Assembly: GCA_023374045.1 (NCBI GenBank)
Contig: CM041781.1
Coordinates: forward strand, 147,552,982-147,616,981
Origin: Limonium bicolor
Lineage: Eukaryota > Streptophyta > Magnoliopsida > Caryophyllales > Plumbaginaceae
Length of the DNA stretch: 64,000 nt
Reading direction: 5' to 3'
Numbering within the stretch: position 1 is the stretch's first letter; the number at the start of each line of letters is the position of its first letter. Shown here in pieces: positions 32,214-46,160 of the stretch. Below the pieces are notes generated by a model that saw only the letters and a program-made list of their open reading frames with translations, was not told the origin of the DNA and did no database searches. The position numbers and the translations under genes are program-made.

Positions 32214-33823
32214 TACAATGTCTACCCCATCCTACTCTCGAACGGCTTCCAGCTCTCTGTACCTGAAATAGGAAAAGAAGAGAAAGGGTGGCCCCCAAGG
32301 GGCTCAGCACCTTTGCTGGTATGGTAATCCCGCAGCCCACATGCTACCGGGCCACGCACAACTAATTGTCATCTTAGCATGCGGTTGATTATATTTAAAT
32401 CATGCATGTAACAGTAAACACACAACACATAACATTTCGCCTCAACGGGCTCAACAAACGGATAATATATCCTTACTTAATAAGTCACTCATGGTATTCA
32501 TTATCCCTATAGTGTTCCTCCTCTAATGGAGCTACTTCCTTAATAGACGACACTTACCCTTAAATCAGGTTATCCTTAAACGCCTCCTTTCTCAAACTGG
32601 GATTCATATCCATGATCCACACACTCCATATCTTACGACATATAACACTCCTCGCATAACAAAACATAACAACACTTGCACGTTTCAACGTGTACATCAT
32701 AACATCACAATAGATATTGCATCACAAACAAAATACATAACATAACGGGAATGGTTCTCTTAGGAACCGACCCAAACATTGTTTATACACTGGTGAGCCT
32801 AGAGAATGTTGCCAGTCTCATGATAAGCTCGTTATACAATACACAACACTCATTACCGTCCTAATAGTCGGACGAGTAACTTAAGTTAAGGCGTTCGGGT
32901 TTGGAGGCCCGAACACACCACACAAACACATGTTCCCCCTAAACCGATCATAAGTCAGAATAGCTAAGCTTTGGAATAAGCTAATGGGAGATCATAACCC
33001 GTGAGGGAAACTACCATAACAAGAGAAGGGTAAGGCTAAGAAGGATACCCTCTCCCAAACAACGCGCGACCGGCCAAACCGGATTCCTCACTACTGTTAG
33101 TACATACTTACTTTAGATATTAGTTAGAACCCCACTATGGAGTCTATCATAACTACACACCATACAGTATTACAACTGGGTTAGACACACAAGGGAGATC
33201 CCTACATTCACATACACATATCACACAATTAACACACTCATGCCGTGGTTAGTATGTCCCATGGTTCGGGTCGTTTAATCCGAATACCAAACTCTCATGT
33301 GATCCTAGACTCAGTTAACTAAGGTTAATACTGCCGAGGTTAAATGGTATGGAGTTGAACACGCCACATATATAATTACTGTAAACTCATTACATGTTTT
33401 ATCTTACAACGTGGCAAACATACAGAACAACACATTGGCATACAAGCCGGTGTAATCCGGTAGGACACAGGTTGCAAGAAAACCATACCTGTCACCGGAG
33501 TCCACTTTATCACGTCCACTTACGTTCCTCGAGCAATTCTCGAACAACTGATAACATTACATGTACTTTTATTAACATCGGGGTAGCACGATCATTTAAT
33601 GTCTAATGCTTATAACTTTTCCCCGTTAACTTAGTTACATAACTTTACAATTTTAACTTGATTTACTTTCACATTTTATTACAACTTTTCACCCACTTAT
33701 TCTCATTAAAACTCACCTAACATGTCCTTAACAACTTTATAACATCATTACCTATCAATCCCCATCATTACATATCATCTCATAACCTTAAACAAACTTT
33801 TTTTTTTTTACATACTTTGGGCC

Positions 33824-34124
33824 GTCCGACCCACAACTGGGTCGGACCGTTCCAAAACTTTTCCCGTCTTTTAAATACACCTGTCCGACCCATGTCCGAC
33901 CCACCCTTCTGGGTCGGACCATTACAGAACATTTTACCCCTTACAAACAATGCCCCGCCGACCCACGTCCGACTCACTCGACTGGGTCGACCATTCCAGA
34001 ACATTTTCCCTCCTTTGGAACATGACCGTCCGACCCATGTCCGACCCACCCTTCTGGGTCGGACCATTCCAGAACAATTTCCTGACGTCTAACAGAGGCT
34101 GTCCGACCCAAACTTGGGTCGGAC
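33824..34124. repeat. GTCCGACCCA/TGGGTCGGAC hairpin cluster in L2
   Basis: Five inverted pairs with 10-base arms GTCCGACCCA / TGGGTCGGAC and loops of 4-6 bases, one arm with a mismatch, alternating with TTCCAGAACATTTT spacers. Confidence 0.9.
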
Positions 34125-36396
34125 GTCCTCTAAACTTACCCAACTTTGTCAAATCTTCACCAAACTTCTCCTAAAGCCTCTTAATGTTTCCTAACAACAT
34201 TTGGTACCCTTATATCCTCATACAACATCCATGACACTCATTTTCTAATTCCTTAAGCCTTTACTTAATTCCTTGTAAAATTCCTTAACACTTACAACAT
34301 TTTATACTAGGTTTCTAAATGGTGTTTCTCACCTATGATAACTACTATCCCAAAATGCTTTCTCCTCATTTTACCAAAGTTTGCCTAAGTCTTTACCTAA
34401 GTCCAAAATGACTTTGGTACATACTAAACCTCAAGATCATGCCAAGTCCTTCTCACATCTTAAATCACCTTAATGCATGTTTCTTTCACAAGGAAACACT
34501 TAACCATTCTAAATACTCCTTAACTTATCAAACTCATTTTAAACTCTTAGAACTTCTCATTTATTACCTAAATTTCGACATAGGTTCTCTAGAACATTCC
34601 TAAACCAAAACATATTGTTCACCAACAACAACCAAGAACACTAAAATCCATCAAGCACTTTCTTATACACAACTTCACTCATATAGCACCACATCACAAT
34701 ATAGTGCATAATTTAGATTGCATGCACTTAGGCCCTTAAATGACATGGCTCTTAGGCCCTTAAGATGCATAAATCTTAAACACTGAATTTTCCACAATAT
34801 ATAAGCCTTTGACCTGCAATTACACGCACCAGACATATGTTCTTAATAACTCCTTGAGCATTTTACTAGGTCATTCACCTTTGGCTCCTTAGATCATTTT
34901 AACAAGCATTATAAGCTCATTCTCCTAAGGCATTAAACCACATTAGGTTAGTATATTTACCTCCTTTACACTCAAACTTCTTTCTTGTTTCCTCATAAAC
35001 CGGTAAGGTATTTGATCCTTGTCAACTACCAAACAATATACCAACAATGAAATGAGTATATAAGCTTTATGCTTCATCTCATTGTAAACCCTAATTTTAC
35101 ATTGTTTCAAAAACATTAATGTAGTTGTTTTACCTTGATCTTGAAGAGAGTTTGAATATCTATGAAGAGAGGACTCCACCTAGTCCATGAAAGGTTGGAA
35201 TGAAGCTAGAACAAAGTCACACAAAGATCACCATCAATGTGCATTTTCTGTCAAGGTAAAAACATGGAAGAAACTTGATTTTTCTTTGAGATTCCTTACC
35301 TAGAAGCAAAGGAGAGTAATAATATGTAGAAAGGTGAGATCAAGCTCCTTCAATGGTGAATCTCCATGGCACAAAAATTGAGTTCTTGAAGATTTGAAAA
35401 GATAGAAGTGTAGAGCTTGGTCTAACTAAGACAAATATGGTCTTAGAATTTGATTTGGAGCATGGAGTTGGATTTAGCAAGGAATTGAAGATGGAGAAGA
35501 GAGGTTGCCATAGCAAATCGTAAATGGAGGAAAGGAGAAGATGGAGAAACCGTGTGAATACAAGAAGAAAAGAGAGAATGAAGATAAATTTGCTTTTGTT
35601 AAGATATTTATGTAAAAAGCAAAATAGTACTTTACTTTAAGCTTCACTTTACTTATTTGATTTCTTTTACAAGTTGGTGACTACACCTTGAAAAACCGGC
35701 CCCCATTTAGTTAGAAGGGTACTTTAGTCTTTATTTGTCAATTTATCACTTATAATAACATATGTTACAAAATAGCTTATAAAAATCACTATTCACAAAA
35801 CAAGGCACATAGAAGTGAAATTTTTGATTTCTCATTGATATAGACTTCCAAATGTGATACTATATAGTACATATGTTAATTAAAGAGTAATGATGGACGT
35901 TTTAGCCATTCAAAACTCATTTACAAGACAATTTTTCAAAAACGTGCTTTAAGACTCCTTAAAGCACATTTTTGTTTTAACTTGTTTCAAGCTTGGTTTT
36001 CTTTAGAAATTGCTTTAATATGTTCATTACATATAAATAAGGTATAGGTATGACCATTAGGTCTTATACAAATTTATCCCAAGCTTAGAGCACTTTTAGC
36101 CCATATTGACCTTAAGTATTTATTTGTGTTTTGTTTGGTTCCAATGTCTACCAAGGTTCTCTAAGGACTTAATTTGCCTTATTAAATCATAATTGAATAT
36201 ACTATGTCTTGGTAGGCTCTTTGGGTCCTAACCAAGTTCACTCATAGCTTAGAGCATTTTTTGCTCAAACTGTGTCTAATGCTTTATTGCATTTACTATG
36301 GTTTAAACTGTTCACTAATTTTTCTAAGGCACTTTTTAGCCTTTACATACCATAGTTTTGATATTTAAACCACATATCAAGGTTTGGGGTATTTCA

Positions 36397-36409
36397 ATCT
36401 ACCCCCCTT
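36397..36409 (-). promoter_or_regulatory. Polypurine tract of int1
   Basis: On the minus strand AAGGGGGGTAGAT abuts the LTR start TGAAATACCCC. Confidence 0.8.
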
Positions 36410-36512
36410 AAAGAACTTCGTCCTCGAAGTTCACACTTTCCACACACATTAGATTAGAACACAGGAATCACTTGGAAATAAACTTCCATAACCAACACAC
36501 TTTACATCACAA

Positions 36513-36775
36513 CCTCGGACTTAATGGTCCGGGCAACACATTCACATCCACACATAACATAACATATTCACATGATAACCTCGGACTCAATGGTCCGGGT
36601 ATCTTAACAACATTTACACATACATAACAACCCCTTAGATCTCTGGTCTTGGGTAACATAACACTTTAGACACATAGGTCTTGATACATACAGCCTTTAG
36701 ACACATAGGTCTATGTAACACAACACATGTAGACTCATAGGTCTTAATAGCATACACTTTTAGAACTCGAGGTCA
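36513..36775. repeat. Degenerate GACnCATAGGTC repeats in int1
   Basis: Six or seven loosely tandem copies about 40-60 bp apart, for example CTCGGACTTAATGGTCCGGG, CTCGGACTCAATGGTCCGGG, TTAGACACATAGGTCT and TAGACTCATAGGTCT. They are repeated at 45893-46160 (int2) and 55291-55508 (int3), always just inside the polypurine tract. Confidence 0.75.
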
Positions 36776-39700
36776 AAATAACATTTTTACACATACCACA
36801 CAACATGTCATAGCATGTATAACAATCAAAAATATCTTTGATATACACTGTGATCCCGCAGAACCCGTCGCGATGGACACCTTCCGTCCCCGTGCCTTTG
36901 GGAGGTCAAAACAATCACTTAAATTTGAAATTTTTCCTTGTGAGTTAAGTAAGAGAACTTTAATTATGTAAAGAATCTATCGACGTTTATAAATACCAAT
37001 CCAAATCCTTTTTGAAACACACACAACTCCAAGTCTAACTTATGCTTTTTTGTTTCTTTTCTTAGCGTGGTTATTTGTGACCACTTATAGGGAGAGCTTC
37101 AAGAATCATTCAACCCTAATGTGATCAGCATCAGTGTTGAACTATCCTCCCACCCCAATTTGTGTTCGGCTTCCCTTGATCGCATGCAAATCAAGTTCCA
37201 CCCCCACTTCATTTTCAAGCATCAAATAAATCACTCATTTCCAATTTTCTATCTTTTAAATCATTCTAGTCACGATCATAACATCTCCAAGGGATAGAAC
37301 TTCGTCTATCAGTCATTTCCATTCACTTTAATGTTGTTACCTAGGGAATCTCATTCTCACTAGGTTCTATGTCAGTTTCGTATTCTTTTATGAATCACTA
37401 TATAGTATATATATACATATTTTTATCAAAATACAACACACCATTTCGCATTTATACACTGTCGGGTTTTTTTTGTTCCCCGGGAGTTTCTCTAGTCCCC
37501 ACACTTGTACTATCACTCACAACTGTTAACAAATAAACACACTTATCACAATGGTATTCGCATCTTTTGTGCGCAATTACCACAATTAAACCCTGAATGA
37601 ATGCGTATGTTTACCTAACACACACACCAATCATCAAAACAAATTATTTTGTGCTATGCACAACATAAATCACGTACACTTGTACGGTAATACACACTAA
37701 GTGGTTTTGCGCTCTACCCCCCTTAAAAGGATTACGCCACGTAATCAATCACTAAACATCGATTTTAAGGTTCTACCGTCGTCGAAGTGTTTTAACTTTT
37801 TCACGCGGTCGATTATACAATGGATTCTGATTAGTGGATCTTAACCATATTGGCGGTTTAGTCCCTAAACCAAGAATTCTCATTGGAGTTTGTTTAAACT
37901 CTTAGTTGGTTTCGATTCTGGCCTGTTGGCTTCTAGGCATTAATAATTAGCCATTCTCTCATGTTCACCATGTACATTCAACACTTGAATCACTGGCTCA
38001 CTAGTTCGCTGTGAAACTCTAATAACTGTAGAGCTTAATTGCCCCATTGTTATTCTTATGTATTGTACATCCCCAATTGTCACCTTCATCTGGTAACAAT
38101 GGTTTCATCTCAACCGACGCGTGGTATCTCTTACCGTTAGCAAATTCGTTGAGTTATACAATTTCTATCCACTTCCATAACAATTTACGTGTATACAGCT
38201 ATGTTTTTCACAATGATTGACTTGTTCCCTCCGACTTATTGTCTTAGATTGCTACTACCTAGTGTGTAGTGCTCTCTAGGTATTTCAACATTTGGGGTAT
38301 ATTCCATACCGATATTTGGCAGTTAGTGCTACTGTAGTCACTTACTGTTAATCATGTCTCCACATTTGGTTTTGTACGAGTACTCCTTTATTGGTGCGGC
38401 CTTGCATTTCCTATGCATCGGCCTTTATAACATTTTCCTCCACAATTTACATGTTTCCAATTCCTAGCTATCCCACTCGATCATTACTGCGCAAGTGCAA
38501 TACCAAAACACTCAGTCATACAGAGTGCAGAGGCGTAAACTCTTGACAGTAAATCCCTTATGCGATTCGCCATGGAATTCACACTGAGTTCCTCATCACA
38601 TAGCACCTACCACTGGCTTATTGCCCGGTCTGTTTAATATCGCTTATCTTGCATCTCCACTGAGTTTAACTCATAACTGGTCTTATCTGCTACATTAACG
38701 TTTAACAATACTTATACAACGGTCGCTTACTGCGCACCGTGCTCTTACTCCTTGTATAACATTAGCTTACATAGTATTTACTGTCACATTAACTTCCACA
38801 CATATACTTGTATTATTCACATTATGGTTCATCACTCATTTGGATGACTACTGAATGCTCCTTGAGCATCGATCATTCGAGTCACAAGCCGGCATTATTC
38901 AGCTCGGTGTTTCACTTTATACACACATACTACTAAGCTAACTGCTCTCTTTCAATAATAACGTCGTCCATCCTTAACATATTTCTTGAACTTGATTCAC
39001 ATAACTACCGCTCCTGCGGTCTCACAATATCGAGAGGTATCCCCACTCTTAATGCAGTGGTTCGTTTACCACTCTCTTCACTTATACAACATAAACTTCT
39101 ACAATCAATCTAATTTACATAACACATTTTATTTGTGGCTCATAAGCCTTACTGCTTCGAGCTCTGTCCATTGTGGACGGTTCACACACATTTACTTCTC
39201 TGTACAACATTACATGGTTTGGATATTATATTGGGCTCCATGACAAGGTCGTTACATTCTGTATCCTTTCATGGGATGCCCCTTAGGTTTGTCAGTCCGT
39301 CTCCTGACAACTTATGTCTAAACTGGGTGTTAGTTTCAACCCTCGTGTTTCTGCCAGGTCATTTCCTGCAACAACTGTTGATGCGAACACCCTTCAAGGA
39401 TTGCTCCTGGGTGTTGCTAAGTTATACTTTTACATCTGGTTCACACTTATTGGTACATTCCGTTAGCCATGCCGTTTGCGTTCTCAACTGGCTTATTATC
39501 TTCTTCTGTGAAGATCAACATTTCCTGATGGTGTAGGTACTCATTCTGGGAGTTTCATCCCGTTCATTGCACATTAATGTGTCCACATCAGGCATCTGCC
39601 TTGCCATGCACAGGCTGGGTCTCCGTTCCAGCTAACATGTTTATCCTTGAGGATCCTTAAGACGTATAAGATGTCTTTACATTACAGTTAGTGCACTTTG

Positions 39701-40418
39701 CACCTCCTGACTCTTAAACATTTCCTTGAAATGAATTCACTAATCATTTTAATCTCGTTAACTTGACCAGGTTCTTTTGTTTTAACCATTCCTTGCAATC
39801 CTTAGCTCTTGTTTGATTTATACTGCTGACCGTAGACGGAGTCAACTACTTCCCGTGTTTTGGACTCCACTCGTATACATATGTGGGGTACCATACTGAT
39901 ACATTGCTACCTACCCAACGAACCCATAAGTAGGTCTGTCAGGCCCACAAGCTCCTATCGGAGTGTGGTCGTCCCACAATTTGTTGGTACACTCGTAGTG
40001 TCCGTCACACGCCTAGGTGATATTCTGTTGTCAACTCCCTTATATTGTCCCGTGACAATATTCATTCCATGCTTCCCGAACTTAATCGAGGGAAAGTTTA
40101 TCCATTGTTGTATCTTTGTCAACTGTCCTTGGTTTTACTGGTTTGGTTTAAAAGAAGTTAGAAGGAGTGTTGGTTTGAAAGAAAATCTGGTTTTGAAAAA
40201 AAAGGGTTTGAGTAAATCTGAGTTTGAAAGAAAATTTTCATGGTTTCATAACATCTTCTTACCTTAACCAAATCTAGCTTCTTGCTGACTGGTGTACTTC
40301 CAATTACAGGGGTTAGGCTAACAGGCCCTTCCACTGTTATGACGATCACATTTAACTTTATGGTACTTTACCAAACTTTGTAGTGGTTATAACTTTCCTG
40401 AACAGCCCTGTTATAGCA

Positions 40419-40438
40419 GCACTTGCTATGGCAAGTGC
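40419..40438. repeat. 20-bp near-palindrome in int1
   Basis: GCACTTGCTATGGCAAGTGC, one base away from the perfect palindrome seen in E and int3. Confidence 0.85.
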
Positions 40439-41211
40439 GCCATGCTAACTGGCTATCGGTTTAACACATACCGGTTGTGGTATTGTTTTTACCCATACTG
40501 TCATCAGTGGCCTTGTTGGCCCTCACTGATCTTACTGCCATGATAATAACTCTTCTAGGTGACTTCTCACTGTCTTCACATGATAACCATCAACTAGGGT
40601 GTTTCCCATTCTGGGAGACCCCTCTTTTTCTTAGTATTGTATTCTTTGTGTAGCCCGTTCCACGTATTTGGGCACTACGTTGTAGTTCCCTTGCCGGTTG
40701 GTACACCGTTGGTGTATTATTTATCAACTGTGGTCCCGTAGACACTCGTCTCGGGTTTCACTAATCCACTTCTTGCCTGTTGCACGGTCGGTGCGTTGCA
40801 AGCTGGTTACACTCGACTGCTCTGCATGTCGACCCAGGTTGCCGGAAATTCTATTCTCTTATACACAAAATCCTTCATTCTTCGCTATTTAACGCGGTTA
40901 ACATTGTTCAGATGGAGACCGTCTCCGGGATTCCCAGTTTTCGGGATCTTCCGTATGACAGGTTCTCCGTACCTTTAGAGGTATTTAATAACAGCCAGAT
41001 CGGGTATTCCCGAGTAAGAGTGGACTTCCATCTCTCTGGCGTTGTTGCCCAAGTTATAAAACAGGGATTGTGGAGGGTGGGATGGATATTGTAGGTTTCC
41101 AGTACACACTAGAAATTCCTATCTAGCGTATCTCTCACGCTATCACTCAACCCTTAACCCAAAGTACTAAAATCCTAACTCGGTACTTTCCTAAGCTCGG
41201 TAATTCAGTCA

Positions 41212-41238
41212 TCAGAGCGATACTTCGCTCTGATACCA
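41212..41238 (-). promoter_or_regulatory. Primer binding site (initiator tRNA-Met) in a hairpin, int1
   Basis: On the minus strand TGGTATCAGAGCGA (41225-41238) lies four bases inside the 5' LTR end and matches the 3' end of initiator tRNA-Met (first 12 bases). Its inner nine bases, TCAGAGCGA, pair perfectly with TCGCTCTGA (41212-41220) across a four-base loop. Confidence 0.88.
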
Positions 41239-41242
41239 CTTT

Positions 41243-44200
41243 TGTAACACCCCATCCAACAACAAATACATATCAACAATCTGCAGCGGAATACACACCT
41301 TATCAAATAACTTAACTCGTTGGTGTTACACGCCGTTAACCACCCACGTGGCTAACAAGGCTATTACACATACATAGTACCGGTCTGATGGGCTAAATTC
41401 CCGAGCGACTACACATTACCATTCCTTTCCATTAACAACAACAACATCAACATACACCTTTCAACTATACCGAGTATTGATAAACTGATGCCGACAACAA
41501 TTTCGGTCTTACTACACCTACTGTACATATATACACTTAAATGATTACCCATGTACAATGTCTACCCCATCCTACTCTCGAACGGCTTCCAGCTCTCTGT
41601 ACCTGAAATAGGAAAAGAAGAGAAAGGGTGGCCCCCAAGGGGCTCAGCACCTTTGCTGGTATGGTATCCCGCAGCCCACATGCTACCGGGCCACGCACAA
41701 CTAATTGTCATCTTAGCATGCGGTTGATTATATTTAAATCATGCATGTAACAGTAACACACAACACATAACATTTCGCCTCAACGGGCTCAACAAACGGA
41801 TAATTATCCTTACTTAATAAGTCACTCATGGTATTCATTATCCCTATAGTGTTCCTCCTCTAATGGAGCTACTTCCTTAATAGACGACACTTACCCTTAA
41901 ATCAGGTTATCCTTAAACGCCTCCTTTCTCAAACTGGGATTCATATCCATGATCCACACACTCCATATCTTACGACATATAACACTCCTCGCATAACATA
42001 ACAAAACATAACAACACTTGCACGTTTCAACGTGTACATCATAACATCACAATAGATATTGCATCACAAACAAATACATAACATAACGGGAATGGTTCTC
42101 TTAGGAACCGACCCAAACATTGTTTATACACTGGTGAGCCTAGAGAATGTTGCCAGTCTCATGATAAGCTCATTATACAATAACAACAACACTCATTACC
42201 GTCCTAATAGTCGGACGAGTAACTTAAGTTAAGGCGGTTCGGGTTTGGAGGCCCGAACACACCACACAAACATGTTCCCCCTAAACCGATCATAAGTCAG
42301 AATAGCTAAGCTTTGGAATAAGCTAATGGGAGATCATAACCCGTGAGGGAAACTACCATAACAAAGAGAAGGGTAGGCTAAGAAGGATACCCTCTCCCAA
42401 ACAACGCGCGACCGGCCAAACCGGATTCCTCACTACTGTTAGTACATACTTACTTTAGATATTAGTTAGAACCCCACTATGGAGTCTATCATAACTACAC
42501 ACCATACAGTATTACAACTGGGTTAGACACACAAGGGAGATCCCTACATTCACATACACATATCACACAATTAACACACGCATAGCCGTGGTTAGTATGT
42601 CCCATGGTTCGGGTCGTTTAATCCGAATACCAAACTCTCATGTGATCCTAGACTCAGTTAACTAAGGTAATACTGCCGAGGTTAAATGGTATCGGAGTTG
42701 AACACGCCACATATATGAATTACTGTAAACTCATTACATGTTTTATCTTACAACGTGGCAAACATACAGAACAACACATTGGCATACAAGCCGGTGTAAT
42801 CCGGTAGGACACAGGTTGCAAGAAAACCATACCTGTCACCGGAGTCCACTTTATCACGTCCACTTACGTTCCTCGAGCAATTCTCGAACAACTGATAACA
42901 TTACATGTACTTTTATTAACATCGGGGTAGCACGATCATTTAATGTCTAATGCTTATAACTTTTCCCCGTTAACTTAGTTACATAACTTTACAATTTTAA
43001 CTTGATTTACTTTCACATTTTATTACAACACTTTTCACCCACTTAATTCTCATTAAAACTCACCTAACATGTCCTTAACAACTTTATAACATCATTACCT
43101 ATCAATCCCCATCATTACATATCATCTCATAACCTTAAACAAACTTTTTTTTTTTACATACTTTGGGCCGTCCGACCCACAACTGGGTCGGACCGTTCCA
43201 GAAACTTTTCCCGTCTTTTAAATACACCTGTCCGACCCATGTCCGACCCACCCTTCTGGGTCGGACCATTACAGAACATTTTACCCCTTACAAACAATGC
43301 CCCGCCGACCCACGTCCGACTCACTCGACTGGGTCGGACCATTCCAGAACATTTTCCCTCCTTTGGAACATGACCGTCCGACCCCATGTCCGACCCACCC
43401 TTCTGGGTCGGACCATTCCAGAACAATTTCCTGACGTCTAACAGAGGCTGTCCGACCCAAACTTGGGTCGGACGTCCTCTAAACTTACCCAAACTTTGTC
43501 AAATCTTCACCAAACTTCTCCTAAAGCCTCTTAATGTTTCCTAACAACATTTGGTACCCTTATATCCTCATACAACATCCATGAAACTCATTTTCTAATT
43601 CCTTAAGCCTTTACTTAATTCCTTGTAAAATTCCTTAACACTTACAACATTTTATACTAGGTTTCTAAATGGTGTTTCTCACCTATGATAACTACTATCC
43701 CAAAATGCTTTCTCCTCATTTTACCAAAGTTTGCCTAAGTCTTTACCTAAGTCCAAAATGACTTTGGTACATACTAAACCTCAAGATCATGCCTAAGTCC
43801 TTCTCACATCTTAAATCACCTTAATGCATGTTTCTTTCACAAGGAAAACACTTAACCATTCTAAATACTCCTTAACTTATCAAACTCATTTTAAACTCTT
43901 AGAACTTCTCATTTATTACCTAAATTTCGACATAGGTTCTCCTAGAACATTCCTAAACCAAAACATATTGTTTTCACCAACAAACAACCAAGAACACTAA
44001 AAATCCATCCAGCACTTTCTTATACACAAACTTCACTCATATAGCACCACATCACAATATAGTGCATAATTTAGATTGCATGGCACTTAGGCCCTTAAAT
44101 GACATGGCTCTTAGGCCCTTAAGATGCATAAATCTTAAACACTGAATTTCCACAATATATAAGCCTTTGACCTGCAATTACACGCACCAAGACATATGTT

Positions 44201-45773
44201 CTTAATAAACTCCTTGAGAGCATTTTACTAGGTCATTCACCTTTGGCTCCTTAGATCATTTTAACAAGCATTATAAGCTCATTTCTCCTAAGGCATTAAA
44301 CCACATTAGGTTAGTATATTTACCTCCTTTACACTCAAACTTCTTTCTTGTTTCCTCATAAAACCGGTAAGGTATTTGATTCCTTGTCAACTACCAAACA
44401 ATATACCAACAATGAAATGAGTATATAAGCTTTATGCTTCATCTCATTGTAAACCCTAATTTTACATTGTTTCAAAAACATTAATGTAGTTGTTTTACCT
44501 TGATCTTTGAAGAGAGTTTGAATATCTATGAAGAGAGGACTCCACCTAGTCCATGAAAGGTTGGAATGAAGCTAGAACAAAGTCACACAAAGATCACCAT
44601 CAATGTGCATTTTCTGTCAAGGTAAAAACATGGAAGAAACTTGATTTTTCTTTGAGATTCCTTACCTAGAAGCAAAGGAGAGTAATAATATGTAGAAAGG
44701 TGAGATCAAGCTCCTTCAATGGTGAATCTCCATGGCACAAAAATTGAGTTCTTGAAGATTTGAAAAGATAGAAGTGTAGAGCTTGGTCTAACTAAGACAA
44801 ATATGGTCTTAGAATTTGATTTGGAGCATGGAGTTGGATTTGGCAAGGAATTGAAGATGGAGAAGAGAGGTTGCCATAGCAAATCGTAAATGGAGGAAAG
44901 GAGAAGATGGAGAAACCGTGTGAATACAAGAAGAAAAGAGAGAATGAAGATAAATTTGCTTTTGTTAAGATATTTGTAAAAAGCAAAATAGTACTTTACT
45001 TTACTTTAAGCTTCACTTTACTTATTTGATTTCTTTTACAAGTTGGTGACTCACACCTTGAAAAACCGGCCCCCATTTAGTTAGAAGGGTACTTTAGTCT
45101 TTATTTGTCAATTTAATCACTTATAATAACATATGTTACAAAATAGCTTATAAAAATCACTATTCACAAAAACAAGGCACATAGAAGTGAAATTTTTGAT
45201 TTCTCATTGATATAGACTTCCAAATGTGATACTATATAGTACATATGTTAATTAAAGAGTAATGATGGACGTTTAGCCATTCAAAACTCATTTACAAGAC
45301 AATTTTTCAAAAACGTGCTTTAAGACTCCTTAAAGCACATTTTGTGTTTTAACTTGTTTTCAAGCTTGGTTTTCTTTAGAAATTGCTTTAATATGTTCAT
45401 TAACATATAAATAAGGTATAGGTATGACCATTAGGTCTTATACAAATTTATCCCAAGCTTAGAGCACTTTTAGCCCATATTGACCTTAAGGTATTTATTT
45501 GTGTTTTGTTTGGTTCCAATGTCTACCAAGGTTCTCTAAGGACTTAATTTGCCTTATTAAATCATAATTGAATATTACTATGTCTTGGTAGGCTCTTTGG
45601 GTCCTAACCAAGTTCACTCATAGCTTAGAGCATGTTTTTGCTCAAACTGTGTCTTAATGCTTTATTGCATTTACTATGGTTTAAACTGTTCACTAATTTT
45701 TCTAAGGCACTTTTTAGCCTTTACATACCATAGTTTGATATTTAAACCACATATCAAGGTTTGGGGTATTTCA
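41243..45773 (-). mobile_element. L3: shared middle LTR of C-beta
   Basis: 4531 bp, TGTAACACCCC...GGGGTATTTCA. It serves as 5' LTR for int1 and 3' LTR for int2. Its left end matches L2 rather than L4 at several sites (ATCTGCAGCGG, TCTGATGGGCT). Hairpin cluster at 43170-43473. No supported ORF. Confidence 0.88.
43170..43473. repeat. GTCCGACCCA/TGGGTCGGAC hairpin cluster in L3
   Basis: Five inverted pairs as in L2, here with fewer missing bases. Confidence 0.9.
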
Positions 45774-45786
45774 ATCTACCCCCCTT
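45774..45786 (-). promoter_or_regulatory. Polypurine tract of int2
   Basis: On the minus strand AAGGGGGGTAGAT abuts L3. Confidence 0.8.
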
Positions 45787-45892
45787 AAAAGAACTTCGTC
45801 CTCGAAGTTCACACTTTCCACACATCATTAGATTAGAACACAGGAATCACTTGGAAATAAACTTCCATAACCAAACACACTTTACATCACAA

Positions 45893-46160
45893 CCTCGGAC
45901 TTAATGGTCCGGGCAACACATTCACATCCACACATAACATAACATATTCACATGATAACCTCGGACTCAATGGTCCGGGTATCTTAACAACATTTACACA
46001 TACATAACAACCCCTTAGACTCTCTGGTCTTGGGTAACATAACACATTTAGACACATAGGTCTTGATAACATAACAGCCTTTAGACACATAGGTCTATGT
46101 AACACAACAACATGTAGACTCATAGGTCTTAATAGCATACACTTTTAGAACTCGAGGTCA
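45893..46160. repeat. Degenerate GACnCATAGGTC repeats in int2
   Basis: Same set of copies as in int1. Confidence 0.75.

Larger units (their letters stand above)
32209..36396 (-). mobile_element. L2 (C-beta 3' LTR), main piece right of A2
   Basis: 4188 bp that continue L2 after A2 and end GGGGTATTTCA. Net LTR length without A2 is about 4.49 kb. Compared with L3 it lacks many single bases (for example around 34000-34900), mostly in homopolymers, which suggests consensus errors. Confidence 0.88.
36397..41242 (-). mobile_element. int1: first noncoding interior of C-beta
   Basis: 4846 bp. On the minus strand it starts with the primer site and ends with CTTCGAGGACGAAGTTCTTT then the polypurine tract, an ending typical of Tekay-type chromoviruses. 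No gag-pol: the longest minus-strand frames are under 70 codons, and longer plus-strand frames (for example 39135-39536) are antisense and broken in int3. It contains the GACnCATAGGTC repeats, the palindrome at 40419-40438 and the primer-site hairpin. Nearly identical to int2. Confidence 0.82.

Noticed and set aside
39135..39536. 133-codon plus-strand frame in int1, repeated at 48540-48941
   Set aside because: It is antisense to the element, identical only because int1 and int2 are duplicates, and broken in int3.
36397..41242. Decayed gag-pol in family C interiors
   Set aside because: I looked on the minus strand for RT, integrase and chromodomain motifs and found none. A profile search could still detect very old remnants.
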